Positions 1-7,258 of a DNA stretch of 11,546 nucleotides are shown one piece after another. Source of the stretch: Eudoraea sp. (lineage in GTDB: Bacteria > Bacteroidota > Bacteroidia > Flavobacteriales > Flavobacteriaceae); assembly GCA_024642325.1 (NCBI GenBank), contig JAHEBI010000033.1:1-11546 (forward strand), read 5' to 3'. The position numbers and the translations under genes are program-made. Below the pieces are notes generated by a model that had not been told where the DNA came from, did no database searches, and saw nothing but the letters and a program-made list of their open reading frames with translations. The number at the start of each line of letters is the position of its first letter. Within the stretch, counting starts at the first letter, position 1.

Positions 1-368
1 GGGAGGGCTCTGAATCTGGTAAAGATCACCATCAGATCTGCAGACTCCAGATCTTCCAAACCGGGAATGTTTTGCACATAATTGGCATTAATGATCCCCG
101 GCATTGCAGGATCCTGTGCAAATAATACCGTACACCTGAAACCATGCCTGGTGGATAAAATTTTAGCCAGCTGTGGCAGGGCTTCTTCAGATCTATACTC
201 CTCATCTCCTGAAATTAATACGACATGTTTGGCGTCTTTGGCTTCGGCGTTAAATGTGAGCCATTGTTTTGGAATGAGTTCCGCCTTTTCAATAGTTTTT
301 TTTCCTGTTTTTTGTCCGCATGTCGTTACCACGAGGCAACCAATTAACAGGACTAATATTTTTTTCAT
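1..368 (-). CDS. ThuA-like domain exported protein, partial (N-terminal 122 residues)
   Basis: The reading frame starts at the ATG complementary to 366-368 and runs off the left edge, so only the N-terminal 122 residues are seen. It opens with a signal peptide (MKK, then a hydrophobic stretch, residues 4-16). Cys17 follows VTT, a poor lipobox; Cys11 follows LIG, a better lipobox but very early, so lipoprotein processing is likely but the site is unsure. Residues 48-60 (HVVLISGDEEYRS) and the strand DLMVIFTRF at 111-119 match the start of ThuA-like (trehalose-utilisation, glutamine-amidotransferase-like fold) proteins that are common in Bacteroidota and Planctomycetota. These are often encoded near PVC-type heme proteins, and one is present here at 8257. 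The biochemical role of the family is poorly defined. It lies 24 bp behind the epimerase gene and is probably the third gene of the same minus-strand operon. Family call fairly sure; function not. Confidence 0.72.
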   Translation of the reverse strand, partial: MKKILVLLIGCLVVTTCGQKTGKKTIEKAELIPKQWLTFNAEAKDAKHVVLISGDEEYRSEEALPQLAKILSTRHGFRCTVLFAQDPAMPGIINANYVQNIPGLEDLESADLMVIFTRFRAL

Positions 369-392
369 CTGCAAGGTTTAATAGTGTGGCAA

Positions 393-1232
393 CTAGATGC
401 CCATACCTTTTTTAATAAAGGAATATCCTTTGGTATAAACTTCTTCCATAGGGGAATAATCCCGCCAGACATTTATGGCATTGGCAAACTCAGGGATAAT
501 GGTGCTAAAAGCTTCTATGGTAAGCCAGCCTTTATAATCGATTTCATTTAGAGTCCTGAAAACTTCATTCCAGTTTACTTGCCCGCTTCCGGGCGTTCCC
601 CTGTCATTTTCGCTAATATGTACATGCTTTAGATAGGGAGCAATGGTTTTTATTGCTTCAGCCTGACTTTTCTCCTCAATGTTACCGTGGTGTGTATCGT
701 ACATGGCTCCGAGGCTGGGATGGTTTACCCGTTCAGCTAAAGTCTTCAGATCTGCCATGGTGTTATAGAGGTAACATTCAAAGCGGTTTAATGCCTCAGG
801 AGCGAGAATAATATTGGCCTTACTGGCAAGTTCAGCTGCTTTTTGCAACACCTCAATACTCCATTGCCTTTCTTGCTCCCTGGGGGGCTGACGTGTAAAA
901 TACGCAAAGCTCGAATGGAATGGCCCGCATATGACCTCCGCATTCAGAGCGGCCCCCATGGCAATGGACCACTTTAATTTTTCTAAACCGGCTTCGCGAA
1001 TTTTCCGATCAGGACTTGCAATATTTTCTTCAGGCGACAGGGAGGCAACACAGGTAGTTCCCATTCCTATATCGGAAATATGTTTGCCCAACATGGAATA
1101 GTGTTGTTCATTCCCTTCGCCTAAAAACAATTCAATCCCGTCGAATCCGGTTAGTTTTAAGGTGTCTATTATGCCGTAATGCTCCTCCGTAACATGGTTG
1201 GTCCAGAGCAGCATGTTCATTCCAATTTTCAT
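393..1232 (-). CDS. D-tagatose/D-psicose 3-epimerase-like sugar isomerase (TIM barrel)
   Basis: A 279-residue cytoplasmic protein of the xylose-isomerase-like/AP-endonuclease-2 TIM-barrel superfamily, the usual length for ketose 3-epimerases. Putative metal ligands are E146 (in PEALNRFE), D179 and H182 (DTHHGN), H205 (HVHISEN) and E240 (LTIEAF). The four classical metal positions of D-tagatose 3-epimerase (E152, D185, H211, E246 in the Pseudomonas cichorii enzyme) fall here at a constant offset of six residues, which argues strongly for this fold and an intact Mn/Co-type active site. Known members move the C3 hydroxyl of free ketohexoses. Related barrels act on 3-keto sugars and glycosides, so the substrate is open; elimination or hydration of a keto-sugar is an alternative. 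No signal peptide. It sits 90 bp downstream of the transporter gene on the same strand with a hairpin in the gap, and 24 bp upstream of the ThuA-like gene. The start is followed by in-frame Met5 and Met7, so a slightly later start is possible. Confidence 0.85.
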   Translation of the reverse strand: MKIGMNMLLWTNHVTEEHYGIIDTLKLTGFDGIELFLGEGNEQHYSMLGKHISDIGMGTTCVASLSPEENIASPDRKIREAGLEKLKWSIAMGAALNAEVICGPFHSSFAYFTRQPPREQERQWSIEVLQKAAELASKANIILAPEALNRFECYLYNTMADLKTLAERVNHPSLGAMYDTHHGNIEEKSQAEAIKTIAPYLKHVHISENDRGTPGSGQVNWNEVFRTLNEIDYKGWLTIEAFSTIIPEFANAINVWRDYSPMEEVYTKGYSFIKKGMGI

Positions 1233-1258
1233 TTCAAATTTATATAGATAATAACAAG

Positions 1259-1299
1259 AAAGAGAACCGCGGTCACCTGGTATGACTGCAGTTCACTTT
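1259..1299 (-). other. Imperfect inverted repeat / hairpin between transporter and epimerase genes
   Basis: Arms 1264-1275 (GAACCGCGGTCA) and 1283-1294 (TGACTGCAGTTC) pair at 10 of 12 positions around a 7-nt loop. After one mismatch the pairing continues for four more base pairs (1259-1262 with 1296-1299). In the minus-strand transcript the hairpin is followed by a loosely U-rich stretch (CUUUCUUGUUAUU). It could be a leaky terminator, an mRNA-processing or stability element that uncouples transporter from epimerase expression, or a palindromic operator. It begins 27 bp upstream of the epimerase start codon. The inverted repeat is seen directly; its role is inferred. Confidence 0.45.
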
Positions 1300-1322
1300 A
1301 TTCTTAATGAACAATTTTTAGA

Positions 1323-2561
1323 CTATGCTACCGCAGGTTCGGCCTTTCGATTTTTTATCCAGAACCAGAGAATGGTAAACAACACTATTAAAATTGCCGG
1401 AAATAACACCATTGTTCCAAGGGTTTCCTGTCCGGCGACTAATTCCAGTTCATCACCTGTGAGTCCCATTGCTGCAGCTTCTGCTTTATCAGAATCAATC
1501 CACTTGCCAATGATTGGTTGAAATATAGAGGTTGAAAACATTCCTACCGCACCAATAATCGACATTCCCAGGGCTCCGCTTTTTGGAATTTTAGCTGCAG
1601 TAAATCCGATCATATTCGGCCAGAAATAAGCGATTCCCAGGGCGAAAATAATTGCGGCTACATAAGCCATTCCGCCGGTTTGTGTACTAAAGAGATAAAC
1701 TCCGATAGTTGCCAGTATTGCAGATCCAAGTAATACCCCGGTTTGATCGAATTTTTTCACAACAACTCCCCCAAAATATCTTGCAACGGCCATCAGTCCG
1801 GTTACTAATGCTAAAATCAACATGGGTTGTGCACCACTCTTTGATAAGATAAGGCCTACCCATTGTTGTGGGCCAAACTCCGTAATTGCAGTCAGAGCCA
1901 TACACACCATCATAAAAATAAATAAAGGTGAGAACATCGCTTTAAAGTTGCTTCCAATGGAAGCTGCTTCCTCTATTTTTGCCTTAGGCCAGGCTTGTCC
2001 AAAAAATAAATAGGCATATATTAAGGTAGGAATTAAAATAACCCAAATCTGGGTTTCCCATCCTAAACCTGCATCGGTCATAAACTTAGAAACCAGACTT
2101 CCAATTACTATACCTCCGGGAAACCACATATGGAACCTGTTCAACATCTTGCTCATTCGGTTTCCCTGATAAGCATCCGCAATCATTGGATTACAGGCAG
2201 CTTCTGTACAACCATTACCCAATCCAATCAGTAAAGTAGAAATCAATAGCCCAATATAACTACCGGAATATATGGTCATGATAATGCCAACGGCGTGGGC
2301 AAAGAAGGCGAATTGCATAATTCGTTTCCCACCAACGGTATGGTATATCAATCCTCCTATAACCATTGAGATTGGAAATCCCAGGAACCACATCGAGTTA
2401 ATAAAACCCAATTGTTCTGCAGATAAACTTAGTTCTTCTCCCAGCTGAGGGAGAATACCTGCCCTGATACTAAAAGATAAGGCGGTAGTGATTAAGGCAA
2501 AACAACTACCATAAAAAAGGCGTTGAGAATTAATTTTGGGGGCGATTGTTGCGTTTTCCAT
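1323..2561 (-). CDS. MFS sugar transporter (12 TM, FucP-like)
   Basis: A 412-residue integral inner-membrane protein with about twelve hydrophobic segments. It carries a motif-A-like loop after TM2 (GGLIYHTVGGKR, residues 69-80), the signature GNGCTEAACNP (115-125), and HMWFPGG (144-150). These resemble the proton-coupled sugar symporters of the FucP-like branch of the major facilitator superfamily, where GN(G)xxE/NP and H-x-WFPGG-type segments lie in TM4-TM5. A hydrophilic loop of about 30 residues (352-383) precedes the last helix, and the C-terminus is cytoplasmic and basic. Family knowledge suggests import of a monosaccharide or small glycoside; the exact sugar cannot be read from sequence. 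It is the first gene of the minus-strand operon, transcribed away from the 255-bp divergent region, and is probably the uptake system for the catabolic genes on both sides. Confidence 0.87.
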   Translation of the reverse strand: MENATIAPKINSQRLFYGSCFALITTALSFSIRAGILPQLGEELSLSAEQLGFINSMWFLGFPISMVIGGLIYHTVGGKRIMQFAFFAHAVGIIMTIYSGSYIGLLISTLLIGLGNGCTEAACNPMIADAYQGNRMSKMLNRFHMWFPGGIVIGSLVSKFMTDAGLGWETQIWVILIPTLIYAYLFFGQAWPKAKIEEAASIGSNFKAMFSPLFIFMMVCMALTAITEFGPQQWVGLILSKSGAQPMLILALVTGLMAVARYFGGVVVKKFDQTGVLLGSAILATIGVYLFSTQTGGMAYVAAIIFALGIAYFWPNMIGFTAAKIPKSGALGMSIIGAVGMFSTSIFQPIIGKWIDSDKAEAAAMGLTGDELELVAGQETLGTMVLFPAILIVLFTILWFWIKNRKAEPAVA

Positions 2562-2816
2562 TTGTTTAGTTTTGGTTGATTTAAATACTCTTACTCGTTA
2601 AAATGACTGTATTTGAAGATATAAGTTTAATGTCTTTTTTGCTAAAATCATAATTAATTTGCAATTGTCTTAGCTGATCTTTGAAATATCCATTGCATTT
2701 TTGCTCAACTGATAAATTTTATTGATAATTGATTTTTAGCTAATTTAGGACAAAATACTATTCACCGTAGTTAAGAATGCGGAAATCACATAAAGAACAA
2801 ATAAATATATAAATGT
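2562..2816. promoter_or_regulatory. Divergent AT-rich intergenic region, promoters for both operons
   Basis: These 255 bp separate the start codons of the leftward transporter operon and the rightward dehydrogenase operon and hold no convincing gene. The stretch is strongly AT-rich. Both operons must start here or upstream, so it should contain two promoters and any operator. I looked for the Bacteroidota pattern TTTG-(~20)-TAnnTTTG on both strands. Only one-mismatch -7 boxes without a correctly spaced -33 element were found (for example 2608-2615, 2654-2661, 2676-2683 and 2696-2703 on the plus strand), so no exact promoter is called. Confidence 0.55.
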
Positions 2817-3866
2817 ATGCCAGAGAACAACTATCCTAAGCTTCACAATGCATCCTGGCCGGGCGTCGTGGGTAAGGGTCCGGATTCTGAGCCGCCAATT
2901 TCTATAGATACCATGATAGAACTTACAGCGGCTGCAGAAGTAAATGGAATTAAATTTGACGGATTTGATCTTTTTCTTTTTGATCCGCATATGAATATTG
3001 ATGCATCGGAAGATGAAATTAAAGCAATGGCCGACAAGGCCTTTGTAAAAAACCTTGAAATAGGAAGTCTGGTTGCCCCTGTCTGGACACCCACAGGTGG
3101 TGGATCTGCAATGGGCTCCAGGGAAGAGCGGACTCAATTTGTAACCCAGGTGCGCAAGTCCTGTATAATCGGACAAAAACTACGGGAGATTGGAGTAAGA
3201 CCCAATGGTATTATACGTATTGATTCATCTGTTGATCCTGAGAGCTGGGCTAAAGACCCCGTGGGGAATACTAAATTAATTGCACAAACATTCCGTGAAG
3301 CCTGCGATGTGGCTGCAGACTATGGAGAATCACTCGCCGCGGAAGGGGAAATTTGCTGGGGAGGTATGCATGGCTGGAAATCAATGATCAATACCCTGGA
3401 GGCGGTGAACAGGCCCAATATAGGATTTCAGGCAGATATGGCGCATACCCTTTTATATCTGTTGGGATATAATAAACCCGATGAAAGAATTTTACCCCAA
3501 GATTTTAAGTGGGAAGACAGAGCTACTTTAACGGAAGGTCTTAAAACGCTTACTGCGGCACTCAGACCATGGACCATAGATTTTCATGTGGCTCAAAATG
3601 ATGGCACCGTTTTTGGCGCCGGCTCTCATGATGTAACCGGCAGACACTGTCAGGCTTCTGATCCAAACGGGAAATTAAATATTCCTGTTGACGCAGGGCA
3701 CTGGTTGAGAAATGAGGATGGAACCCTCACCAAAAAAATAAGGCATATATGCTGGGATGGCTGTATGTTTCCTAATGAAGTTATGATGCAGCCCAAAACA
3801 TGGAATGATGTTTTGGATGCTATGATTAAGGTTCGCGAACAGCATGGCTGGTTTGAATCTGTTTAA
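2817..3866 (+). CDS. Sugar phosphate isomerase/epimerase-family TIM barrel
   Basis: A 349-residue protein of the xylose-isomerase-like/AP-endonuclease-2 TIM-barrel superfamily, longer than the 279-residue barrel at 393 and only distantly like it. It has no signal peptide, so it is cytoplasmic. Likely metal-site residues are E176/E178 (AAEGEICWGG), D207 and H210 (QADMAH), H257 (DFHVAQND) and an acidic residue near D314 (CWDGC). A distinctive insert, GAGSHDVTGRHC (267-278), lies in the C-terminal half. The family handles keto-sugars: isomerisation, epimerisation, or elimination/hydration of 3-keto-glycosides as in LgdB-type and 3-keto-glycoside lyase barrels. As first gene of the plus-strand operon, 28 bp ahead of a Gfo/Idh oxidoreductase, it most likely acts on that enzyme's keto product. 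The ATG at 2817 is preferred over the one at 2813, which is out of frame. Superfamily sure, reaction not. Confidence 0.82.
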   Translation: MPENNYPKLHNASWPGVVGKGPDSEPPISIDTMIELTAAAEVNGIKFDGFDLFLFDPHMNIDASEDEIKAMADKAFVKNLEIGSLVAPVWTPTGGGSAMGSREERTQFVTQVRKSCIIGQKLREIGVRPNGIIRIDSSVDPESWAKDPVGNTKLIAQTFREACDVAADYGESLAAEGEICWGGMHGWKSMINTLEAVNRPNIGFQADMAHTLLYLLGYNKPDERILPQDFKWEDRATLTEGLKTLTAALRPWTIDFHVAQNDGTVFGAGSHDVTGRHCQASDPNGKLNIPVDAGHWLRNEDGTLTKKIRHICWDGCMFPNEVMMQPKTWNDVLDAMIKVREQHGWFESV

Positions 3867-3894
3867 GCGATAATTTAAAACGATAGTATTACCA

Positions 3895-5049
3895 ATGGGA
3901 AATAAAAAGGAAATCAGAATAGGATTGATCGGGTATGGATTTATGGGGAGAACCCATTCTAATGCCTATAAAAGGGTAGGGGACTTTTTTCCGGAATTGG
4001 AATATCGTCCTGTACTTAAAGCAGTTTGTGCCCGTAATGAAGAACGGGTAAAAGCATTTGCCGAGCAATGGGGCTATGAATCTTATGAAACAGACTGGAA
4101 GAGAATAATTGCCAGGGATGATATAGATGCGGTAGATATCTGTACTCCAAATAATATGCATGCCCAAATTGCTATAGCTGCTGCAGAGGCCGGAAAAATG
4201 GTGCTTTGTGAAAAGCCATTGGCCAGAACAGTTGCAGAAGCACAGCCTATGGTAGATGCTGTTGAAAAAGCAGGAGTCCCCAATACCGTATATTATAATT
4301 ATAGAAGAATTCCCGCGGTTACCCTGGCTAAGCAACTTTTAGATGCTGGTAAACTGGGTAAGATATTCCATTACCGCGCTAACTTTTTGCAGGATTGGAC
4401 CATCAGTCCGGAATTGCCCCAGGGAGGAGAAGGCCTATGGCGATTAGACAATGATGCTGCCGGTTCAGGGGTTACCGGAGACCTTTTAGCCCATTGTATT
4501 GACACGGCAATGTGGCTGAATGGAGGGATAAAAGACGTTTCTGCAGTAACAGAGACTTTTATTAAGGAAAGAGTACACACTGCTTCCGGAGAAGTGCAAA
4601 AAGTAGACATTGATGATGCGTGTATATTCCATTGTCATTTTGACAATGGTTCTTTAGGTGTTTTCGAATCCACACGTTACGCCCGAGGCCATAAGGCACT
4701 TTATACCTTTGAGATTAACGGGGAGCACGCTTCCTTAAAATGGGACCTTCATGACCTGAACCGTTTGGAATATTTTGACCACAGGGATGAATCTATAGAA
4801 CGTGGCTGGCGGTCCATACATGTAACGGATGGGGATCAACCTTATATGGATAAGTGGTGGGTGCCGGGCTTGTCAATAGGATATGAACATTCTTTTGTAC
4901 ATCAGGTGGCGGATTTTTTTAAAAGTATTGAAAAAGGCCTGCCCTGCTCCCCAACATTCAGGGAGGCTCAGGAAACCCAAAAGGTATGTGAAGCCGTCCT
5001 TGAATCTGCCAAATCCAGAAGCTGGAAAGATACCGGAGTTTCATGGTAA
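3895..5049 (+). CDS. Gfo/Idh/MocA-family sugar or cyclitol dehydrogenase
   Basis: A 384-residue NAD(P)-dependent oxidoreductase. The N-terminal Rossmann domain has GYGFMG (13-18) after strand IRIGLI, a CTPNNMHA segment (83-90) and the family motif CEKPLA with K107. The C-terminal alpha/beta domain holds the segment YRANFLQDW (160-168) and GSGVTGDLLAHCID (190-203), giving the expected catalytic Asp196 and His200. The LQDW and GSGxxGD..AH pattern is what I associate with the inositol-dehydrogenase/levoglucosan-dehydrogenase-like branch, which oxidises a ring hydroxyl to a ketone; this subfamily placement is from memory and inferential. Active-site residues are intact, so a working dehydrogenase is expected, cytoplasmic and without signal peptide. 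It is second in the operon, 28 bp after the TIM barrel and 30 bp before the zinc dehydrogenase. Confidence 0.87.
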   Translation: MGNKKEIRIGLIGYGFMGRTHSNAYKRVGDFFPELEYRPVLKAVCARNEERVKAFAEQWGYESYETDWKRIIARDDIDAVDICTPNNMHAQIAIAAAEAGKMVLCEKPLARTVAEAQPMVDAVEKAGVPNTVYYNYRRIPAVTLAKQLLDAGKLGKIFHYRANFLQDWTISPELPQGGEGLWRLDNDAAGSGVTGDLLAHCIDTAMWLNGGIKDVSAVTETFIKERVHTASGEVQKVDIDDACIFHCHFDNGSLGVFESTRYARGHKALYTFEINGEHASLKWDLHDLNRLEYFDHRDESIERGWRSIHVTDGDQPYMDKWWVPGLSIGYEHSFVHQVADFFKSIEKGLPCSPTFREAQETQKVCEAVLESAKSRSWKDTGVSW

Positions 5050-5079
5050 GCAATTCATAAATTTAATTAATACAGAAGT

Positions 5080-6192
5080 ATGAGTGAATCAATAAAAGGT
5101 TTTTGCCTGCATGGAAGAGAAAAGATTTTGCCTGATTCCGGCATACAGGTTACAAGTAATACTGCTGTTGTGGATATGGAAATGCCGGAATTAAAAGAAG
5201 GTGAAATCCGGGCGAAGACTTTGTATACCGGAATTTGCGGTTCTGACAACAGTGCGGCTTTGGGCAAGCCAAATTTTGATTGGGTAGAACGCCCCAGGAT
5301 TATTGGCCATGAATTTAGTGCGGAGGTGTTGGAGCTGGGGCCGGGGGACCACGGTGAAGTGAAGGTGGGAGATGTATTTACGCCTTTGGCTATGCTGGGC
5401 TGCCAGGATGAGACATGTCCGGCATGTAGCGTGGCTAAATGGAATTTGTGTCCATCCAAACAGATCATAGGATTTCATAGGAATGGAGGTTTTGGACAAC
5501 AGGTAGTACTGGAGTCAGATCGTGTTGTGCCATTAATGAAAGGCCTGACACAGGAGCAAGGAGCTTTGGTTGAGCCCTTGTCTGTAATAGTCAATGCCCT
5601 GCACAACAAGTGCAACATAAAACCGGGACAGGACGTCGTGGTTACCGGATGTGGAATTATAGGCCTGATGTCTGCTGAATTGGCCAGGGCTGCGGGGGCC
5701 AGGGTAGCAATAACCGGGATAGCACATGATGTGGGGATACGTTTAAAAAAAGCCGCTGAACGCGGGTTTATTACGATAGTTGTCTCTCCCGATAATTCAC
5801 TAGCATCTCAATTGGCCAACGGAATTACAGACAATAATGGTGTTCCTTTTGCAGCTAATGGCAAAGTAGATTTGCTCATTGAATGTTCCGGGGTTCCGCA
5901 GGTGCTAACGGAAGCTATCTCTGTTGTGAGGCCGGAAGGGGATATTTGTGTAATTGCGACCTATCCGAAGGAAGTCGCTATCAATGCTACCCACCTTACG
6001 CGAACATCTTTAAATATGAGGGGGTCCATGGGTTCCTGCCGGGATGATTATATGGTGGCACAAAAGCTCATGGTAACCGGGATTTTTCCATCGGAACATT
6101 ATATAAACCGCTATGAGTTTAATGATATCAGTCAGGCTTTTGAAGATTCAATCCTGGCGAATAATGTAAAAGCAGTAATTAAGATGAATTGA
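5080..6192 (+). CDS. Zinc-dependent medium-chain dehydrogenase (sorbitol/threonine dehydrogenase-like)
   Basis: A 370-residue GroES-like/Rossmann enzyme. Catalytic zinc ligands are Cys53 (TGICGSD), His77-Glu78 (IIGHEF) and probably Glu165 (ALVEPLSV). A structural-zinc lobe is present with C108, C113, C116 and C124; spacing is C-x4-C-x2-C-x7-C instead of the usual C-x2-C-x2-C-x7-C. The cofactor site is GCGIIG (190-195). The end of the second beta strand reads ITGIAHD, with Gly213 about where NAD-preferring enzymes carry an Asp, which hints at NADP(H) or relaxed preference (inference). Such enzymes oxidise secondary alcohols of polyols, sugars or sugar acids, or run in reverse. It is third in the operon, ending 46 bp before the SDR gene. 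Family certain, substrate unknown. Confidence 0.88.
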   Translation: MSESIKGFCLHGREKILPDSGIQVTSNTAVVDMEMPELKEGEIRAKTLYTGICGSDNSAALGKPNFDWVERPRIIGHEFSAEVLELGPGDHGEVKVGDVFTPLAMLGCQDETCPACSVAKWNLCPSKQIIGFHRNGGFGQQVVLESDRVVPLMKGLTQEQGALVEPLSVIVNALHNKCNIKPGQDVVVTGCGIIGLMSAELARAAGARVAITGIAHDVGIRLKKAAERGFITIVVSPDNSLASQLANGITDNNGVPFAANGKVDLLIECSGVPQVLTEAISVVRPEGDICVIATYPKEVAINATHLTRTSLNMRGSMGSCRDDYMVAQKLMVTGIFPSEHYINRYEFNDISQAFEDSILANNVKAVIKMN

Positions 6193-6238
6193 GTAAAATT
6201 ATGCCAAAGAATAATAGCAACAAATCCAATAATATTAG

Positions 6239-7258
6239 ATGCACACAATTTTCATAACCGGGGGTACGGGTTGCATAGGTTCCGTAACCATTTATAAACT
6301 ATTACAATCGGAGGAAGTTGGGAGAATTGTTGTTGCAACCAGATCTAATAATACGGGATCCTTAAAGTTATGGCTGGGGGATAAACTGGATAAGCGCGTG
6401 GAGTTTGTAACACTTGATATAGCGGATTATGATGCTATTCCCAAAGTGCTTAACCAAATAAACCCAACGCATATAATACATTTAGGGGCCTACCAGAGTC
6501 CGGATTGTTCCAAATACCACATTCGGGGAATGGAAATAAATACAGGGGGCACAATGGCCCTTTTTGATGCTGCAGAAAAGTTGCCTAACCTCAAAAGATT
6601 TGTCTTTGCAAGTTCCGCAGCTGTTTACGGGATGAGAGCCATGTATCCGGAGCCAACAATTCTTGAAGACGCGCCATTGGCCCCGCCAAATCATTACGGG
6701 ATATGGAAACTTGCCGGAGAGCATCTGGCCCGCATGTTTTATGACCTTACTCAGGTACCAACGGTATGCCTGAGGATTAATACAACATATGGGAAAGGAA
6801 GGGACAAAGGAAAAACTTCGGCACCTACAAATGCCTTAAAAGCTATTGCAATGGGATCTGTTACCGGGGAATTAATGCCTTTTGAAATGCCTTATAACGG
6901 AAGGGAAAATTACCATTTTGTGGAAGATGTGGGAACACATTTTGCTGCATCTGCTTTACAGGATTTTAAAGGTTTTGCGGCATTTAATATTAAAGGAAAG
7001 ACTATAGCCATTGAAGAATTCTTAAGTATTGTAAGGGACCAGGCCAATAATCTTGGATTAGGGCAGTACGTTGATCTTTCGATAGCTGAAGGAGCTTCAC
7101 CTAATTTGTTTGTTTCCGATTTGAGTCATGAAAAAATTGAAAGGACATTTGATAATTTACCTTTAACTCCAATTGCCGACGGCGTTCGGATTTCCCTTCA
7201 GGAATTCGTAAAAATGGCGCGTAAAGGAGTGTTGGAATATTCAGTAGAGAGCTCATGA
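6239..7258 (+). CDS. Extended SDR, NAD-dependent epimerase/dehydratase family
   Basis: A 339-residue extended short-chain dehydrogenase/reductase. The cofactor loop is TGGTGCIG (7-14), Asp60 (TLDIAD) is where adenine-contacting acids lie, and the active site is Ser126 (FASSAAVYG), Tyr153 and Lys157 (YGIWK). This is the layout of UDP-galactose 4-epimerase relatives, which also include uronate, D-erythronate and other sugar-acid dehydrogenases. There is no nucleotide-sugar biosynthesis context, so in this operon it more likely oxidises or reduces a free sugar, lactone or sugar-acid intermediate than epimerises a UDP-sugar; that is inference. Its stop codon overlaps the start of the next gene in ATGA (7255-7258), so the two are probably translationally coupled and may act in succession. 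Catalytic residues are all present. Confidence 0.85.
   Translation: MHTIFITGGTGCIGSVTIYKLLQSEEVGRIVVATRSNNTGSLKLWLGDKLDKRVEFVTLDIADYDAIPKVLNQINPTHIIHLGAYQSPDCSKYHIRGMEINTGGTMALFDAAEKLPNLKRFVFASSAAVYGMRAMYPEPTILEDAPLAPPNHYGIWKLAGEHLARMFYDLTQVPTVCLRINTTYGKGRDKGKTSAPTNALKAIAMGSVTGELMPFEMPYNGRENYHFVEDVGTHFAASALQDFKGFAAFNIKGKTIAIEEFLSIVRDQANNLGLGQYVDLSIAEGASPNLFVSDLSHEKIERTFDNLPLTPIADGVRISLQEFVKMARKGVLEYSVESS

Noticed and set aside
82..381. Plus-strand 99-codon open frame at the left edge
   Set aside because: Antisense to the ThuA-like gene, whose minus-strand frame has a signal peptide and family motifs; the plus frame has neither.
1235..1242. Perfect Bacteroidota -7 box TAAATTTG on the minus strand before the epimerase gene
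   Set aside because: It ends two bases before the start codon, so transcription would start inside the gene, and there is no TTTG element about 20 bp upstream. Probably chance in AT-rich DNA.
2700..2735. Short direct repeats (TTGATAATTGAT) in the divergent region as a regulator site
   Set aside because: Too short and AT-rich to separate from background, and no regulator gene in the window to pair with.
2745..3176. Minus-strand 143-codon open frame over the divergent region and start of the TIM-barrel gene
   Set aside because: Its composition is rich in Cys, His and Arg without a domain, and it overlaps a clear plus-strand gene; it is a shadow frame.
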